NCBI GenBank assembly: GCA_963575745.1 | Contig: CAUYUJ010020593.1 | Span: 609,884-659,883 of the forward strand | Direction of reading: 5' to 3' | DNA from: Prorocentrum cordatum | Lineage: Eukaryota; Sar; Dinophyceae; Prorocentrales; Prorocentraceae | DNA: 50,000 bases | Part shown: positions 1 through 10,754 of the stretch, piece after piece | Layout of the letters: each line of letters opens with the position of its first letter | How positions within the stretch are numbered: position 1 is the first letter of the stretch | Position numbers and translations under genes: made by a program | Notes under the pieces: generated by a model | The model's input: only the letters and a program-made list of their open reading frames with translations | The model's database searches: none | What the model was told of the DNA's origin: nothing

Positions 1-13
1 TCCTGGTCAGCCT

Positions 14-51
14 CCTCCTCCTCCTCCTCCTCCTCCTCCTCCTCCTCCTCC
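14..51. repeat. (TCC)n microsatellite
   Basis: A pure trinucleotide run of about 12 copies. It is purine-rich (GGA) on the minus strand, which is the coding strand of the genes that follow. A similar run lies at about 668-706. Confidence 0.95.
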
Positions 52-489
52 ATCGTCCTCGTCGCCACCACTACTCCTCAAATCTCCTCGGAGGGACGGC
101 GGCAAAGGGGGGCGCTGCGTCGCGAGCGTGGCGCAGCGCATCCGTGGCCGAGCGCATCCGCGGCGGCTGGCGCCGATCCGCCCGCCCGCCACGTCAGAGG
201 TCACTCGTGAGGACCTCGCTGCGGCGCAGCGCGGCTCGGCGCACGCACTTGTCCAGCACGCGCCCCATGGCCAGCCTCGCGGGGAGGTCGGGGGAGAGGG
301 GTGGTCTTTGAGTTGTTCCGCGCGTACCCCGAGGAAGAGGAGGTGGAGGAGGGGGAGGAGAGGAGTAGACGGCAAGGAAACCTTGAGATTTCGAACAAGA
401 CGAGGAGCAATACGAGAGCAAGAGGATGAAGAAACAAAGAGCATGAGAGGGAGGGGGAGGGGGGGAGGAGGAGGGGGAGTAAGAGGAGA

Positions 490-1713
490 CTAATGATAAT
501 AGTTGCCAGTCGGATCGAGGAGAAGGGATAAGAGACGGGAGGAGGAGGAGGAGGGAGAGGAACAAGAGGAGGAAGAAGATGATAAGGAATCGGTCGGAAC
601 ATGTGTTGGTTTGAAAGTTTTCGTTCGCCCCTCCGTTTCGCTGTTTCTCCTCCTCTGCCTCCTCGGTCCTCCTCCTCCTCCTCCTCCTCCTCCTCCTCCT
701 CCTCCTGTGTATTCATTCCCTCCTCCCTCTCCCCTTTCGTCTGTCGGGGGGCCGGTCGGGGTTGGTTGAGCCCTGGCCAGCCTGCGCTGGTCCTCTGTCT
801 CCTCCTGGCTCCTCTGCGCTGCTCCTCTGGCCAGCCTGCGCTGCTCCTCCTGGCTCCTCTGCGCTGCTCCTCTGCGCGGCTCCTCCTCCTCCTCCAGCAT
901 CCTGTCCAGCAGCGTCTGCCCTGGCTCCCCCGAGGAGTCGTCCTCTGCCTCCTCGGAGTCGGTCTGCCCATCCGCAGGGCGGGTCGGCGACGGCGGCGTA
1001 GGCGTAGGGGGGCTTGTCGCTGGTGGCCCTTCGGATACCGTCGAACCGCACGGCGTCTCCAAGGCGGTCAGCGAACCCTCGTCGTCGTTGAAGACCTTCT
1101 CTGGCGACAAGCTCGGCCGACGCGCGCAGCTCGGGCTCCGAATCACAGTCGGTCGATTGCGAACCTGGTAAGGCGGTGCTGACCAAGACCGCTTCACCAC
1201 CCCTGTCGAACTCATCACCTTTGACAACTTCCAGCCAGCTCGAATGAGCTTGTCGGTTGCAGCTGGGTCTCCCCGAAAAGCAGCTTCTATCTCGGGCTTG
1301 CTCGGCTTCTCCACGTGATCTTCTTTCGCTGCTTGTCGTGCGGGAGCTGTGGTTTCTTTGGGCGAGCTGATCGGGGCTGGTGCCTTCTGATCTTTATGCA
1401 TGATCTGGGCGACCTTCTCGAAGAGCTGCGCGCGCGTGCGTGTTCTCTTGGCTTCCTGGACCAACGCCATCGCCATCGGCAGATTCTTCTTAGTTTCTGC
1501 GCTCAGCATGCGCTCCTCGACCTCCTCAGCCTGGCGACTACGCCGCCTCCGCGACCGCCGACTGCGCCGCCTCCTCGGCCTGGTGCTCCTCTTCCTCTTC
1601 TCGCGCCTCCGACGGCTGGAACGGCTCCTCCGCCTCGTCCTCCTCTCCTGCTGGCGCGACCTGCTGCTCGGAGATCTCCTCCTCCTCCTCCTCCTCTGGC
1701 TCTCTGGCTGCAC
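490..1713 (-). CDS. RS-rich hypothetical protein (partial or one exon)
   Basis: A 407-residue open frame on the minus strand. Its first ~70 residues are dense in Arg/Ser dipeptides (for example RRRRRSPSSRSRQQERR), like the RS domains of splicing factors. Residues ~70-220 have a more ordinary composition, with LFEKVAQIMHKDQKAPA and EIEAAFRGDPAATDKLIRAG, and look like true coding sequence. A short internal duplication around RGAAQRSQEEQRRLA comes from a tandem repeat at about 780-890. The C-terminus runs into a (GGA)n tract (Gly and Ser runs), so the real exon probably ends before it. No RRM or other named fold is visible. A splicing-related role is only suggested by the RS composition; a fortuitous open frame in repeat-rich DNA remains possible. 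Start and exon limits are not fixed. Confidence 0.4.
   Translation of the reverse strand: MQPESQRRRRRRRSPSSRSRQQERRTRRRSRSSRRRREKRKRSTRPRRRRSRRSRRRRSRQAEEVEERMLSAETKKNLPMAMALVQEAKRTRTRAQLFEKVAQIMHKDQKAPAPISSPKETTAPARQAAKEDHVEKPSKPEIEAAFRGDPAATDKLIRAGWKLSKVMSSTGVVKRSWSAPPYQVRNRPTVIRSPSCARRPSLSPEKVFNDDEGSLTALETPCGSTVSEGPPATSPPTPTPPSPTRPADGQTDSEEAEDDSSGEPGQTLLDRMLEEEEEPRRGAAQRSQEEQRRLARGAAQRSQEETEDQRRLARAQPTPTGPPTDERGEGGGNEYTGGGGGGGGGGGGGPRRQRRRNSETEGRTKTFKPTHVPTDSLSSSSSSCSSPSSSSSRLLSLLLDPTGNYYH
664..706. repeat. (CTC)n microsatellite
   Basis: About 13 CTC/TCC units in a row, inside the 3' part of the RS-rich open frame. It creates a Gly run there and probably marks non-coding sequence. Confidence 0.9.
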
Positions 1714-1714
1714 C

Positions 1715-2630
1715 TCAGCGTCGCAGCGCCGCCTCCTGCTGCCGCGCTGCGTCGCGGCGCCGCCTGTCAGCGCACAGAGGGGGGGGGGGAACTCAAAAGA
1801 TGTTGGGGGTGAGTCGGGAATTGGCCGCCTGCAGCCGCGAGCTCGCTGTCGTCGCGGGGCAGCGCCTCAGCGCCCCTGGCAGGACTCGCCATCGGCCGAG
1901 GCCCCTTCAAAGGGGCTGTTACCGGACGGTGGCGGCCACCCCGCTGCCTTCAGGTTCGAGCAGATAAACGTTTGGGGTATCTTCAGCTGAGCATCTTCTC
2001 TCCACCCAATTCCCCCATGTTCGAGTAACGTTCACCGTTTGCTACATTCTTCCCCCACACGCTCGCCCTATTTTACATCCCCTCGTTCACTCTATATCCC
2101 CTCCATGTCCCCAATCGCCTGCTCCTGCCGAGCATTCTCAATAAACGCATTCGCTGTGGCGAAGCAAACGAACTATGCAGCTCATATCAGTCTGCAAGGG
2201 GTGCATCTGGCCAGAATTTCCGAAGCGAAATCAGCCGTGGCGAGAGAAGGTGCCTCTGCACCGAAAGTTGGAAACCAACCTGAACAACGTTGCTCTCACA
2301 CTCAGTCTACCATTGGAATTGCATTGGAATTACATTGTGATTGCGTTGGGTTTGCGTTGGAATTGAGTTGGAGTTGCTGCTGCAATGAGTTTGATTTGCG
2401 TTGTAATTGCATGTGCATGGCAAAGGGTGATGACTACACTGCGTTTTGGGGGGGGGGGATGTCGAACTTATTTATTGCCCCACAGCACGAGCATCCGAGA
2501 TCGCCGAACAGGCGTCGCGCCATGCGTGGCTAACCCACGCACGAAACCAACAAAATACCAAATATCATGCAAAAAACGCCACAGGCTCCAGATCAGATAA
2601 GTCGAGAGTGGGCGACTCTAGTCAGACATT
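1715..2630. other. Gene-poor interval with an 11-bp minisatellite
   Basis: I see no convincing gene here. At 2316-2415 there is a degenerate tandem repeat with an 11-bp period (core GCRTTGGAATT). A G9 run sits at about 2450. Open frames through this stretch are short and repeat-driven. Confidence 0.6.
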
Positions 2631-2633
2631 GGT

Positions 2634-4242
2634 TCACTCCTCATCAAAGCGAGCGTCTACGCCCAGGGTGTCGCAAACAAGTTGAGCATACCGGAGGCAA
2701 AATTCCTTCGGGCATTCAGCAGAGCTTTGCAAATCACGTTTAGCTCCGTTCACCCAAGTTCCCTGAGATGAGCCCCATCCATTTTTGGAGCCCTCGGACT
2801 CTTCAGAGTGTTTGCGTTTAAGTTCACGCATGCAACGAGCTGACTCAACGCAAAGTCGATCGCCCGCTCCACCCATCGTAGCCTTAGCTTGTCTCTGGTT
2901 TCGTTGCAACAGCTCACAGCACCTCTCGAATGGGAGTGTAGTGAAACACTCTATTGGTTTCATGGTCCTTGCACCGAATGCTCGCAGGTTCGTCACGAAA
3001 CGCTTTGCCCTTGTGAGCCTGATGGCCATCTCCACAGACGCATGTTTGTACAGCAGCGAGTTGATGGGCTGTTCGGTCATGAAGCAAACGTTCCGAATGT
3101 CTGCGAACCCCATCAGGTAAGACCTCCCCTGCCCGAACATATCCAGACGCTGCGAAATCAAAGAAGACGACGATCGAGGACGACTGAGAAATGACGATCG
3201 GTGACGACGGGATGATGGAACGGACGACTGACGGGGACGGACGTTCACAAGGACGACGGGGATCGTCGTGAATCCGTGCTATGTCGTTCGATCGCCTCTG
3301 GACGCCCACGAGGCGCCGTCGGATTTTTATGCCTACATCTGATTTTGTTCGAGGCGCCCTCGTTCGATCGCCTCCCCTATCTAACGAGTCTGCGACATCC
3401 GCATGCCCAAGGAAATGGTGTGACCGACTTCTGCGCCCATCATCCTTTCACCCTCTGGCCCTTCGACTTCCTCCTTCCTTGCCCCTCCCCCCTCCCGCGC
3501 CACCCCCTTCCCTTCGACCGTTCTGTATCACTGGCCTCTGTCCTCAACGCCCGCTGTTTGTGTTCCGCCCTGCTGGCTCCCTGCGTCGTTTCCTTCGCAC
3601 GTCGCTCTCCTATCCTCCTCATCCTCCTCCTCTTCCTCCTCCTCCTCCTCCTCATCCTCATCATCATCATCATCATTATCATCATCATCATCAGAAAAAC
3701 GCTCTGCCCCCCTCCCTGCCCGACACAAACGATGCAACGTGGTTCGCCTCCATCACGTCCTCTCTGCCATTGTTGCCGAAGACGTCCTGGCGGCTCCTCA
3801 AAGTACTCTGACGGGTCATTGTGATCCACGTGCTGCATTGGGGACTGAAGTGGATGCACCCGTTCTCGATGGTAGCGGCGACAAGCCACATTGCGTATAG
3901 CATGCCAACCAGTTTGCAAGCATCTTGATAATTGTAATCAGCTCTTTCAAATGATCGAGCTCGAAGATTCGCACGTGATATCAGCATGTGCGAAGTGCCT
4001 GCTGCGCCAGAAAAAAGTTCGACGAAGTGCAGCTCCCGAGGGATGTCATCCAAATCATTGACCACGGCTGCTGCACACGTGTGGAGCATCAAGTTGCTCT
4101 GGTCAATGTTCTCAAGCTGAGCTACAACCCCATGGTTTGCAATACGTACTGCTTGGTGCTGCGCCCATGACAACGCTGCCTGACACACATCCGTCGGTGC
4201 ACCCAGGGCATCACGAACCAGCATGACCAGCACAATCACCGC
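2634..4242 (-). CDS. C5-methyltransferase-like domain (3' half of a split gene)
   Basis: Two exons fit: 4242-3739 (168 codons, preceded by TTTCAG) and 3149-2634 (ends in TGA; preceded by CGCAG). The intron between them is phase 0 (CAC|GT...AG|CGT). Together they show an S-adenosylmethionine methyltransferase layout: HFVELFSGAAG (motif I-like, SAM binding), HFSPQCSTW with the Cys where C5-methyltransferases carry PC of motif IV, and FMTEQPINS where they carry ENV (motif VI; here E-Q-P). LRAFGARTMKP follows. These features match a C5-methyltransferase-like family that is abundant in dinoflagellates; its substrate is unknown to me. The Pro of the motif IV Pro-Cys pair is replaced (S-P-Q-C), so activity is uncertain. 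The region before motif I (AVIVLVMLVRDALG) is hydrophobic. Exon phases allow this domain to be the continuation of the transposase-like exons upstream (4308-7329). Confidence 0.7.
3601..3694. repeat. (TCC)n followed by (ATC)n inside an intron
   Basis: A compound trinucleotide tract within the inferred intron 3150-3738 of the methyltransferase-like gene. On the coding strand it reads GAT then GGA. Reading through it would give Met and Glu/Arg runs, which supports an intron here. Confidence 0.85.
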
Positions 4243-4307
4243 CTGAAAGCAATGAGTGGTAAACATGAGGATGCCTGTATCCACGGTGAAAGTTCAAGTC
4301 GTCTGAC

Positions 4308-7300
4308 GAGTTCGATCAGATTGAAAATGCGCTGCTCAAACGTGCTGCGGTGGGCAAAACGCGCGAAATCGCGCAGAAGCATGTTCAATGTCTCGTCGAC
4401 GAACGTGGAGTACATTTTGGGGCTCCCGTGGAAAGGTGTCCTGGAAAACGCAAGGTCATCCGAAACGCGATCCCACCAACTATAACTAAACACACCAAAC
4501 TAAGCCAAACTATCACACCAACTATAACTATAACCCTATATATGTTGGGGACGCATTGGCCTTGCATTTGAGATGCATTGGTATTGCATTGGGTTTGCTT
4601 CGGGGTTCCTCTGGGGCAGCGTTGGAATTGTCGGGCGGCGACGCGGTAGGGGAAGCTGCTCGATTGTACCAACATGACCTCTTATACAAACAACGTCCTC
4701 TGCATCGTGTCAATCATCCTCCTTCTCCTCCTGCCCCTCGTCCTTGTCAATCCCCGTCGCCCCCTTGGGCCCAGAGCTGACCACCCTCCCTGTGTCGGGT
4801 GGCGAGCGGTTACAACCTTGATCGCCCGCTCTGCGGGCTGGCGGTTCCTGAGACCCTCGCCACCAACAGAAGGTGCGCTGCACGCGGACGGGGGGGGGGG
4901 CGTCGCCACAGGAGCGAGGGCGGCAAGAGATGGGATGATGGGAGGAAAGGAAAGACGCATCAGGGGCCACAGGAGAGGGGGAGGGGGAGGAGGGGAGGAG
5001 GGAGATAGGAGGAGGATGCGATGTTGTCGGTTGGAGATGAAGATGTTATGCGAGTTTGGCCCACGCGGTCCTTTCAACCAAATGGCACAGAAGATGATGC
5101 TTAGGCAGTAGCGCCACTCCAGACGCTTTGCAGCACCTGATGTGGACGTCGACGAGGTTCACCATCGCCTGGTGGCCCGCGTCGCTAACGACGCACGGCT
5201 CCTCGCGGATCGCTCCCAGGAGCGATTGCAGCGCCACGCCTGCTCCTAGAAATGCGCCTCCAAATACCGCAGCTCCTCCGAGGACCTGCAAGTGGTCGAG
5301 CACGAAATCCAGCATCAGCGCTGTCTCCGCTGCTTTGAGTTTAATTGTGCCACCAGGGTGCAGCGGCCGCTGGATAGCATTTGTTTTGTGTATATATATA
5401 TATATATATATTTGTATATCTCTCTCTCTACCTTTGTATATCTCTGTATTTATCTCTCGCACTTTGTATCTCTCTCTACCTCTGACTGGCAGTATGTTTG
5501 TCTGTCTGTCTGTATGTTTGTTTGAATAGCTTTCTACACAGGTTTCCGACGTCACTGTATGATGTTGTGTATGTCTGCGATTCTCGCAGTCTCTCATTCT
5601 CTCTTGGAATTGCTGTTTCTGTTGGCGTTTACCTCTCCCGCTCTTTCAAACCTCATTGCCTGAAGGTGTGAAAAAACGCTGTCCTGGATACTGCTGCCTT
5701 TGATCTTCCCGAGCATCTTGAGCGTGACGGCCCAAATGCGGTTACCAAAAGGAATATGCTTATCCTGCTGCCAGCGTCTCAAGCAAGCGTTCATGTTGCG
5801 AATGCCGAGATCCAGAATATGTGGCTGAGTTCCTGGGAAATCATGCACATTCAACAATAATATCCTCCAGGCTGCTGCCGAGACCCACTTCTGCATCACA
5901 CCCAGGTGGGCAGCGTGCATGATGTCCACTGCAAGCGACCTCGCTGGGCTTGTGCCCAAGGTGTCATTGAACAATGGGTTGCGATGACTGATCGGATCCA
6001 TTGGGTATCCATTCTGGCTGACTCTCTGCCTCCAAAAAGTTACCCTACAAGGTGTAACCAGACGTGTGATGTTGCCTATGTCCCCGACAATGGCTGAGGG
6101 CTCCAGTCTGTCTCCTGGCAAAAGGCGCGTTCCTGCCACTGTTACTTCTGTCCCGATCCCGCGAGCAGCAAGGTTAGATTTCTGTTTCTTGCCACCCCCA
6201 GGCCGCATCCACCGGAGCCTCGAGTTGAGCTCTGCGAGGTCTGCGGGCGTGTTGAGATCGACGTGCACTTCGCACCTTTTACACGCTGCCTCGTAATCAC
6301 CGTGCGCCCTAGCCGCCCACGGATTGGTCACATCTGATTCCCCAAAGGCGTCATGGTTATGCATGTCGGCTCCCGAACATTCGCAAAATTGGCAAGGATT
6401 GTGTATCTGGTTCCATCCTGCCAACCCCATGGCGCGCGTGTGCTCACACCAATCGCCCTTGATGTAACACACGCAAGCCGACAAGCCAAGGTCCATGTCC
6501 TCTGGGACATGCTCCTTCGGCCACGGCTGTCCATCGTGCTGTCGGTCGGGTCGAGCACCAGCTGCCAACGCTTCCAATTGCCAATAAATAGTTTGCAATA
6601 TCGGCTGGACGCTGCACCATCCTTTGCAGCCGCAGGAGCACTCGTCCGACTTCCGAAGCGTCGCGAGCAAGTGACGCTTGCCTGTTAGCAAGTTCCCCAT
6701 CCACCATCCCGTGACGCTATCCGACCGCCCAGCTGCAGTCTGGGAATATGATACTCCATCGACGTACACCGCCACTGGAATAGGCAACGGAGCGCCTGTG
6801 CGCCGCGCCTTCTGAACAAGGGGGTGCTCGCTGTACACGGGAAGGTCGAGCACGCATTTCTCTCGCTCGTGGGCAGCAGCGGTCAGCAGTTTCCCCGTGT
6901 CGCCACATTCGTTGCATTCATCCACCAAGCATTCGTATGCGAGCTTCACGGGGATCTGTCGCAAGCTGCGCCTATGCGATCTATTTTGGTTCATGGGAAC
7001 ATCCACGTAATATAAATCTGAAGGTTGCGGGAACACTGAGTCCAAATGCCGTTGGTATTTCCCAGATTGGAGGTTATCGGGCTGAGCATACGCGGCGAAA
7101 TTGCCGCCTGCAACGCCTGCGTCCGAACATAATTTGCAAGCTGTGCAGAACTGTTTCGCCGTTAACCGAGACGACCCATAAAATTGGAGCAGCAACTTCA
7201 AGAGATCTGCGCCAGCGGCGCGACATGCTTCGGAATTCACGTCGGTCGGTGACCTCTGCTGGTCACCATGAAATCTGCACTGTGGGGGAGGTGGTGGAAT

Positions 7301-7329
7301 CATGGTGCGCCGTCGAGCCTCCCAATCGG
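4308..7329 (-). CDS. TNP2/Plavaka-like transposase-like protein (5' half of a split gene)
   Basis: Three exons fit on the minus strand: (7329 or 7279)-5633, 5369-5065 and 4440-4308. Introns: 5632-5370 (GAG|GTAAAC...CCAG|CGG, phase 0) and 5064-4441 (GC|GTGGGC...CCAG|GACACC, phase 2). Joined, they give a continuous protein with YVDGVSYSQTA, a CSCGCKGWC cluster, a block IKGDWCEHTRAMG followed by CQFCECS, then VDIMHAAHLGVMQKW, LPKHHLLCHLVERT and MYSTFVDETLN. The order Asp motif, Asp plus Cys-pair block, and D-x-M-H motif resembles TNP2/Plavaka-type transposases; similar proteins are widespread in dinoflagellates. I could not place a full DDE triad. The open frame continues upstream to 7546, but that part is Ser/Pro-rich and probably intronic; acceptors at 7330 (CGTACCAG) or 7280 (CCCCCACAG) look better. 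A 65-nt phase-0 intron (4307-4243) would join this to the methyltransferase-like exons. Confidence 0.65.
4555..4630. repeat. 11-bp minisatellite in intron 2
   Basis: Degenerate tandem copies of GCATTGGTATT-like 11-mers. They lie inside the inferred intron 4441-5064. Confidence 0.65.
5392..5480. repeat. (TA)n and (TC)n/(TATC)n microsatellite in intron 1
   Basis: About nine TA units followed by TCTC and TATCTC runs. It sits inside the inferred intron 5370-5632. Confidence 0.85.
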
Positions 7330-7560
7330 CTGGTACGGAAGACAAGAGAACGCAAATGATATGTATGATGCCAACGTTGATGGTGGACGGAGGCGTGGAG
7401 GACGGAGACGGTATAGGGAGGATAATGCTGAGGGTCGAGGGGGGAGGGTGAGGGGGCGGAAGAGGATTGATGAGAGAGGGGCGAATTAAGCGGGAAAGAG
7501 AGCGAGAGAGCGAGAGAGACATAGAGCGCGATGGGAGAGGGAGCAAGACATGTAGAACTG

Positions 7561-8040
7561 ACAGGCTGCAATCTTGAATGTAGTGACTCGGTTATCTTCA
7601 GGGGCCTGCAACAGTCGGACGTGCGTTGCAACGTATACCAGTTACGTTTTTTTTCGCACATCAGAGCGTAGTGTCAAGATATCACTAGCAGCATCGGCGC
7701 TCGACTGGCATTGCCTGCTTTCTGGGGGGTCCTGGATGTATTGTCTGAGTTTCCGAACCTGGACTGAGTGTTCAAAGCCCCCTCAAGCTCCCCAGTGTTG
7801 TTTTGCCAGCCGCTTCAAACTGCAAAAGGAGTGTCTTCTGCCCCCCTATGCGCGACCGCATCGAGATACAGATGCGCCGCGTGCTCCAGAGGAGAGAGCA
7901 GGCGGCCCCCCGAATAAATATGCCAGCTAGCGCTCTCGCTCAGGTAAAGCACCATCCCCCCGTGATCATGTTAGGATCGCCCCAACCGTCGGAAAAAACA
8001 AAATTGCCTTGATTTTTTCATCGCAGGCTGCAGATTTTAC
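7561..8040. other. No gene recognised
   Basis: Only short open frames without family features. It may hold 5' exons or the promoter of the minus-strand transposase-like gene, but nothing in the sequence decides this. Confidence 0.4.
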
Positions 8041-8043
8041 ATT

Positions 8044-8247
8044 TTTACCGGATTTTACCGGATTTTACCGGCCCCGTTGGGGCCGTCCGATTTCCAACGG
8101 TACTCCAACGGTAATCCAACGGCAGTGTTGGGGCGAAATCCAACGGTCGAAACACTGTTATTTTACAGGTTTCGTGAACATTTCCAACGGTAATCCAACG
8201 GTCGATTTCCAACGGATTTCCAACGGTAATCCAACGGTGGTTTTTGG
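8044..8247. repeat. ACCGGATTTT and ACCGTTGGATT minisatellites
   Basis: Three tandem copies of a 10-bp ACCGGATTTT unit (8044-8071) are followed to 8247 by clustered 11-bp AATCCAACGGT units. On the minus strand the latter read ACCGTTGGATT and share the CGTTGGA core with the repeats at 2.3, 10.4 and 15.7 kb. Confidence 0.8.
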
Positions 8248-8654
8248 ATGCCCAGGGCGGTTCAAACCAGTTCCAAACGTCCAGAAGCCTTTTTTTGGGG
8301 TGGCAGACATGGTTGGCATGATTTTTGGTTGTTAACACCCCTCCATCACGATTACTACTCACCGACGAGCGCGAGCACTAACATCACAAAAGTAACTTGC
8401 ACAGAGTCTCGTCAGCTAAGCACCTCGGAACTGGCTCCCCTCCATGCTCCGCGCGGCGCTTCGCCGTGACGCAGCCCTCGGAGGTGTGGCGAGCGCAGCC
8501 TCGGCTCCTCCTCAGCGCGGCCTCCTCAGCGCAGCCTCGACTCCTCCTCAGGCTTCCTCGCCGAACCTCCTCTGGCCTCCCCGCCTCACGGCCGCCGCAG
8601 CACCCCTGAAGCCCCCAGCAGCAGCAGCATCATCCTGCAGCCTCTCCCGCGCGC

Positions 8655-10248
8655 CTAAGCCGCAGGTTTAGCCGCTGCCTTGCCCTTCTTGCGCTTAGGA
8701 GGCTTGCCAGCCTCGTCCCCGCCGCCGCCTGCAGCAGCTGCAGCGTCAGCCTGCGCCTTAGCATCCCTCTCACGCTTCACGCGGGACATGTCCATGACCT
8801 GCTGGACCTCGCTCTCGAGCTCCCCAAGGAACGGCTTGACATCGAGTACTTTCTGCATCAGGGACCACATGTCCTTCTCAGGCACTCGCTTCTGCAAGGT
8901 CGCAAGGTTCTCGAACATGGCCTGTGCGACAAGGGGGTCCTCACTGACCTTGCTCTCAAGGTTTGTGTGCTTGTCCCTCATTGCAGCTGCGCTGGCCTTC
9001 AGCACATCTGGATTCAGACCTGACCAATTCGGGTTCCGATCGATCGCGGCCAGGAGCGTATTGGTCTGTGCAGATAGGGTACTGTACGCTGCGATGACAG
9101 TGCGGGCCTCGACGATCCTCAGCTGGAGCGGGGTCTTCTTCTTCTTGTCGACTGTAGACGAAGGCTCGATTGGGGTCTCAGGCGCAGGCTGACCCTCCGC
9201 CAGCGTGCCGCCAGCTCCTCCGCCGCCTCCTCCTGGATTGCCCTCGCCTTTGCCTTTGCGCCCGCGCTTTCCAGCGCCAGTGCCAGCACCTGTGCCGCCG
9301 CCGCTCGGGTTGCCGTCGTTGCCAGCACATTTGCCAGCACCTTCCTCAGCAGCGGAACCTCCTTCGGCGCTCCTCTCCTCGTCGGGCTTCTCAGACCATT
9401 CCACGTGCTCCCTCCACGACGTCGAGAAAGTCTCGCGCAGGCCGCTGACCACGTATAATCCCCGTAATGATTCAGTCCACTCGTCGTAGATGACCCATGG
9501 GGGGCCCATCGCCATGCATTTGATCATGTACTTGCTTGCCTGGCTGGCAATTCGGAACAGTCATGGCACTAGCTTTCACACCACTCGGATGACGGACAGC
9601 ATTTTCAATCGAATGGGCCAATACACCCCCGCCCAAGACGTCCCATGCCCCTCCGAACAAAAAAACAAAAACAAAAAAATGACGTGAAGGCGCACTAGAT
9701 GATCAGCTGTTCACGTTCGCCCAGCCAACTTTCCCTCCTCCCTCTAGATGCGCTATCCTCCCAATGGGGAGGTAGCTCGATTCCTTCCACTGGGTCCTCG
9801 TTTCCTCCGTGATCTTCACAAGGTTCCGAGTCACGGTCGCGTGGGTGTCCATCGCCCACTTCTTCCGAAACTCATCCTTTGCAGCTCTGCCGATGGTCGC
9901 CTCGTATGCTTTGCGCCGCTTCGGGCACTGCAGGGCGCGTTGCCAGCGCCCCGCTTGTTGTGGATTCACCTTGCCGTCCGTCGTGATCTTGAATCCTGCG
10001 TCTTTGACTGAGGCCCAGAAGTCGTACTCCTTACGATCTTTCTCGCTCAACTTGTCGATATGCGATTGCATGCCAATCTCCATGCCAGCTTTCTCAGGAT
10101 CATCTGGCCACTCTGGCGCCTTCTGTAAAGAGAACCCCTTCAGTTCAAGCAAGTTCTTGAATAAGTCTCCACGGAAGAGCTCCAGCATCTCCTTCGCAAT
10201 CTTGTACTTTGCGTTCTCATCAAAGTCTTGCTGCGAGTCGATGAGTTT
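8655..10248 (-). CDS. Two-exon nuclear-type protein of unknown function
   Basis: Two minus-strand exons. The upstream one begins at about 10248, after the acceptor CCCGACAG, and reads KLIDSQQDFDENAKYK, then DLFKNLLELKGF, KKWAMDTHATVTRNL and YLPIGRIAHLEGGGKVGW; its frame closes at 9703. The downstream one (within 9527-8655) contains IYDEWTESLRGLYVVSG, a Gly/Ala-rich linker, a helical central part (KKKTPLQLRIVEARTVIAAY through MWSLMQKVLDVKPF) and a basic tail KPPKRKKGKAAAKPAA ending in TAA at 8655. The Lys-rich tail could be a nuclear localisation or DNA-binding tail. Similar modules with an FRKKWA-like block recur in dinoflagellate proteins, but I know of no function. The exact donor near 9715 and acceptor near 9530 are uncertain; the sequence between carries a short A-rich stretch (9658-9680). 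Coding character is good; function unknown. Confidence 0.6.
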
Positions 10249-10394
10249 CTGTCGGGAACTGGAAAGGGTCTAAACTCCCTGGCTGCGAGACTCACCCTCA
10301 CTTGCTAGCACGCTTTGCGCCAGTCTACCATTTCAATTTAACTGAACATGCATGTGGGCTGCTACGTAATTGCAGTAATATTACACGTGCATGT

Positions 10395-10556
10395 GCATTG
10401 GAATTGCGTTGGATTTGCGTTGGGATTGCGTTGGAATTGCGTTGGAATTGCGTTGGATTTGCGTTGGAGTTGCGTTGGAATTGCGTTGGAATTGCGTTGG
10501 ATTTGCGTTGGAAGTGCATTGGAATTGCGTTGGAATTGCATTGGGATTGAATTGGG
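10395..10556. repeat. 11-bp minisatellite (GCGTTGGAATT)n
   Basis: About 14 tandem copies of an 11-bp unit alternating GCGTTGGAATT and GCGTTGGATTT. Because 11 is not a multiple of 3 and the unit has no stop, open frames exist on both strands; they are not genes. Confidence 0.9.
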
Positions 10557-10754
10557 GCGCTCGGGGGCTGTAAACATATATGTACGTGACACTGCTTTTT
10601 TGTCATTGTAAATTATCATACTGGCATCTGGTCGGAGATGAGTCTGCTTACGGGGCCTCTATGTTTTCCAGTGGTGATGGTTGCGGCCTGCAAAGGTGCA
10701 TTATCCCCCTACAAGGTCTTCAATCTCAGCCTCTCCTACTCCCTGGTTCCATCC

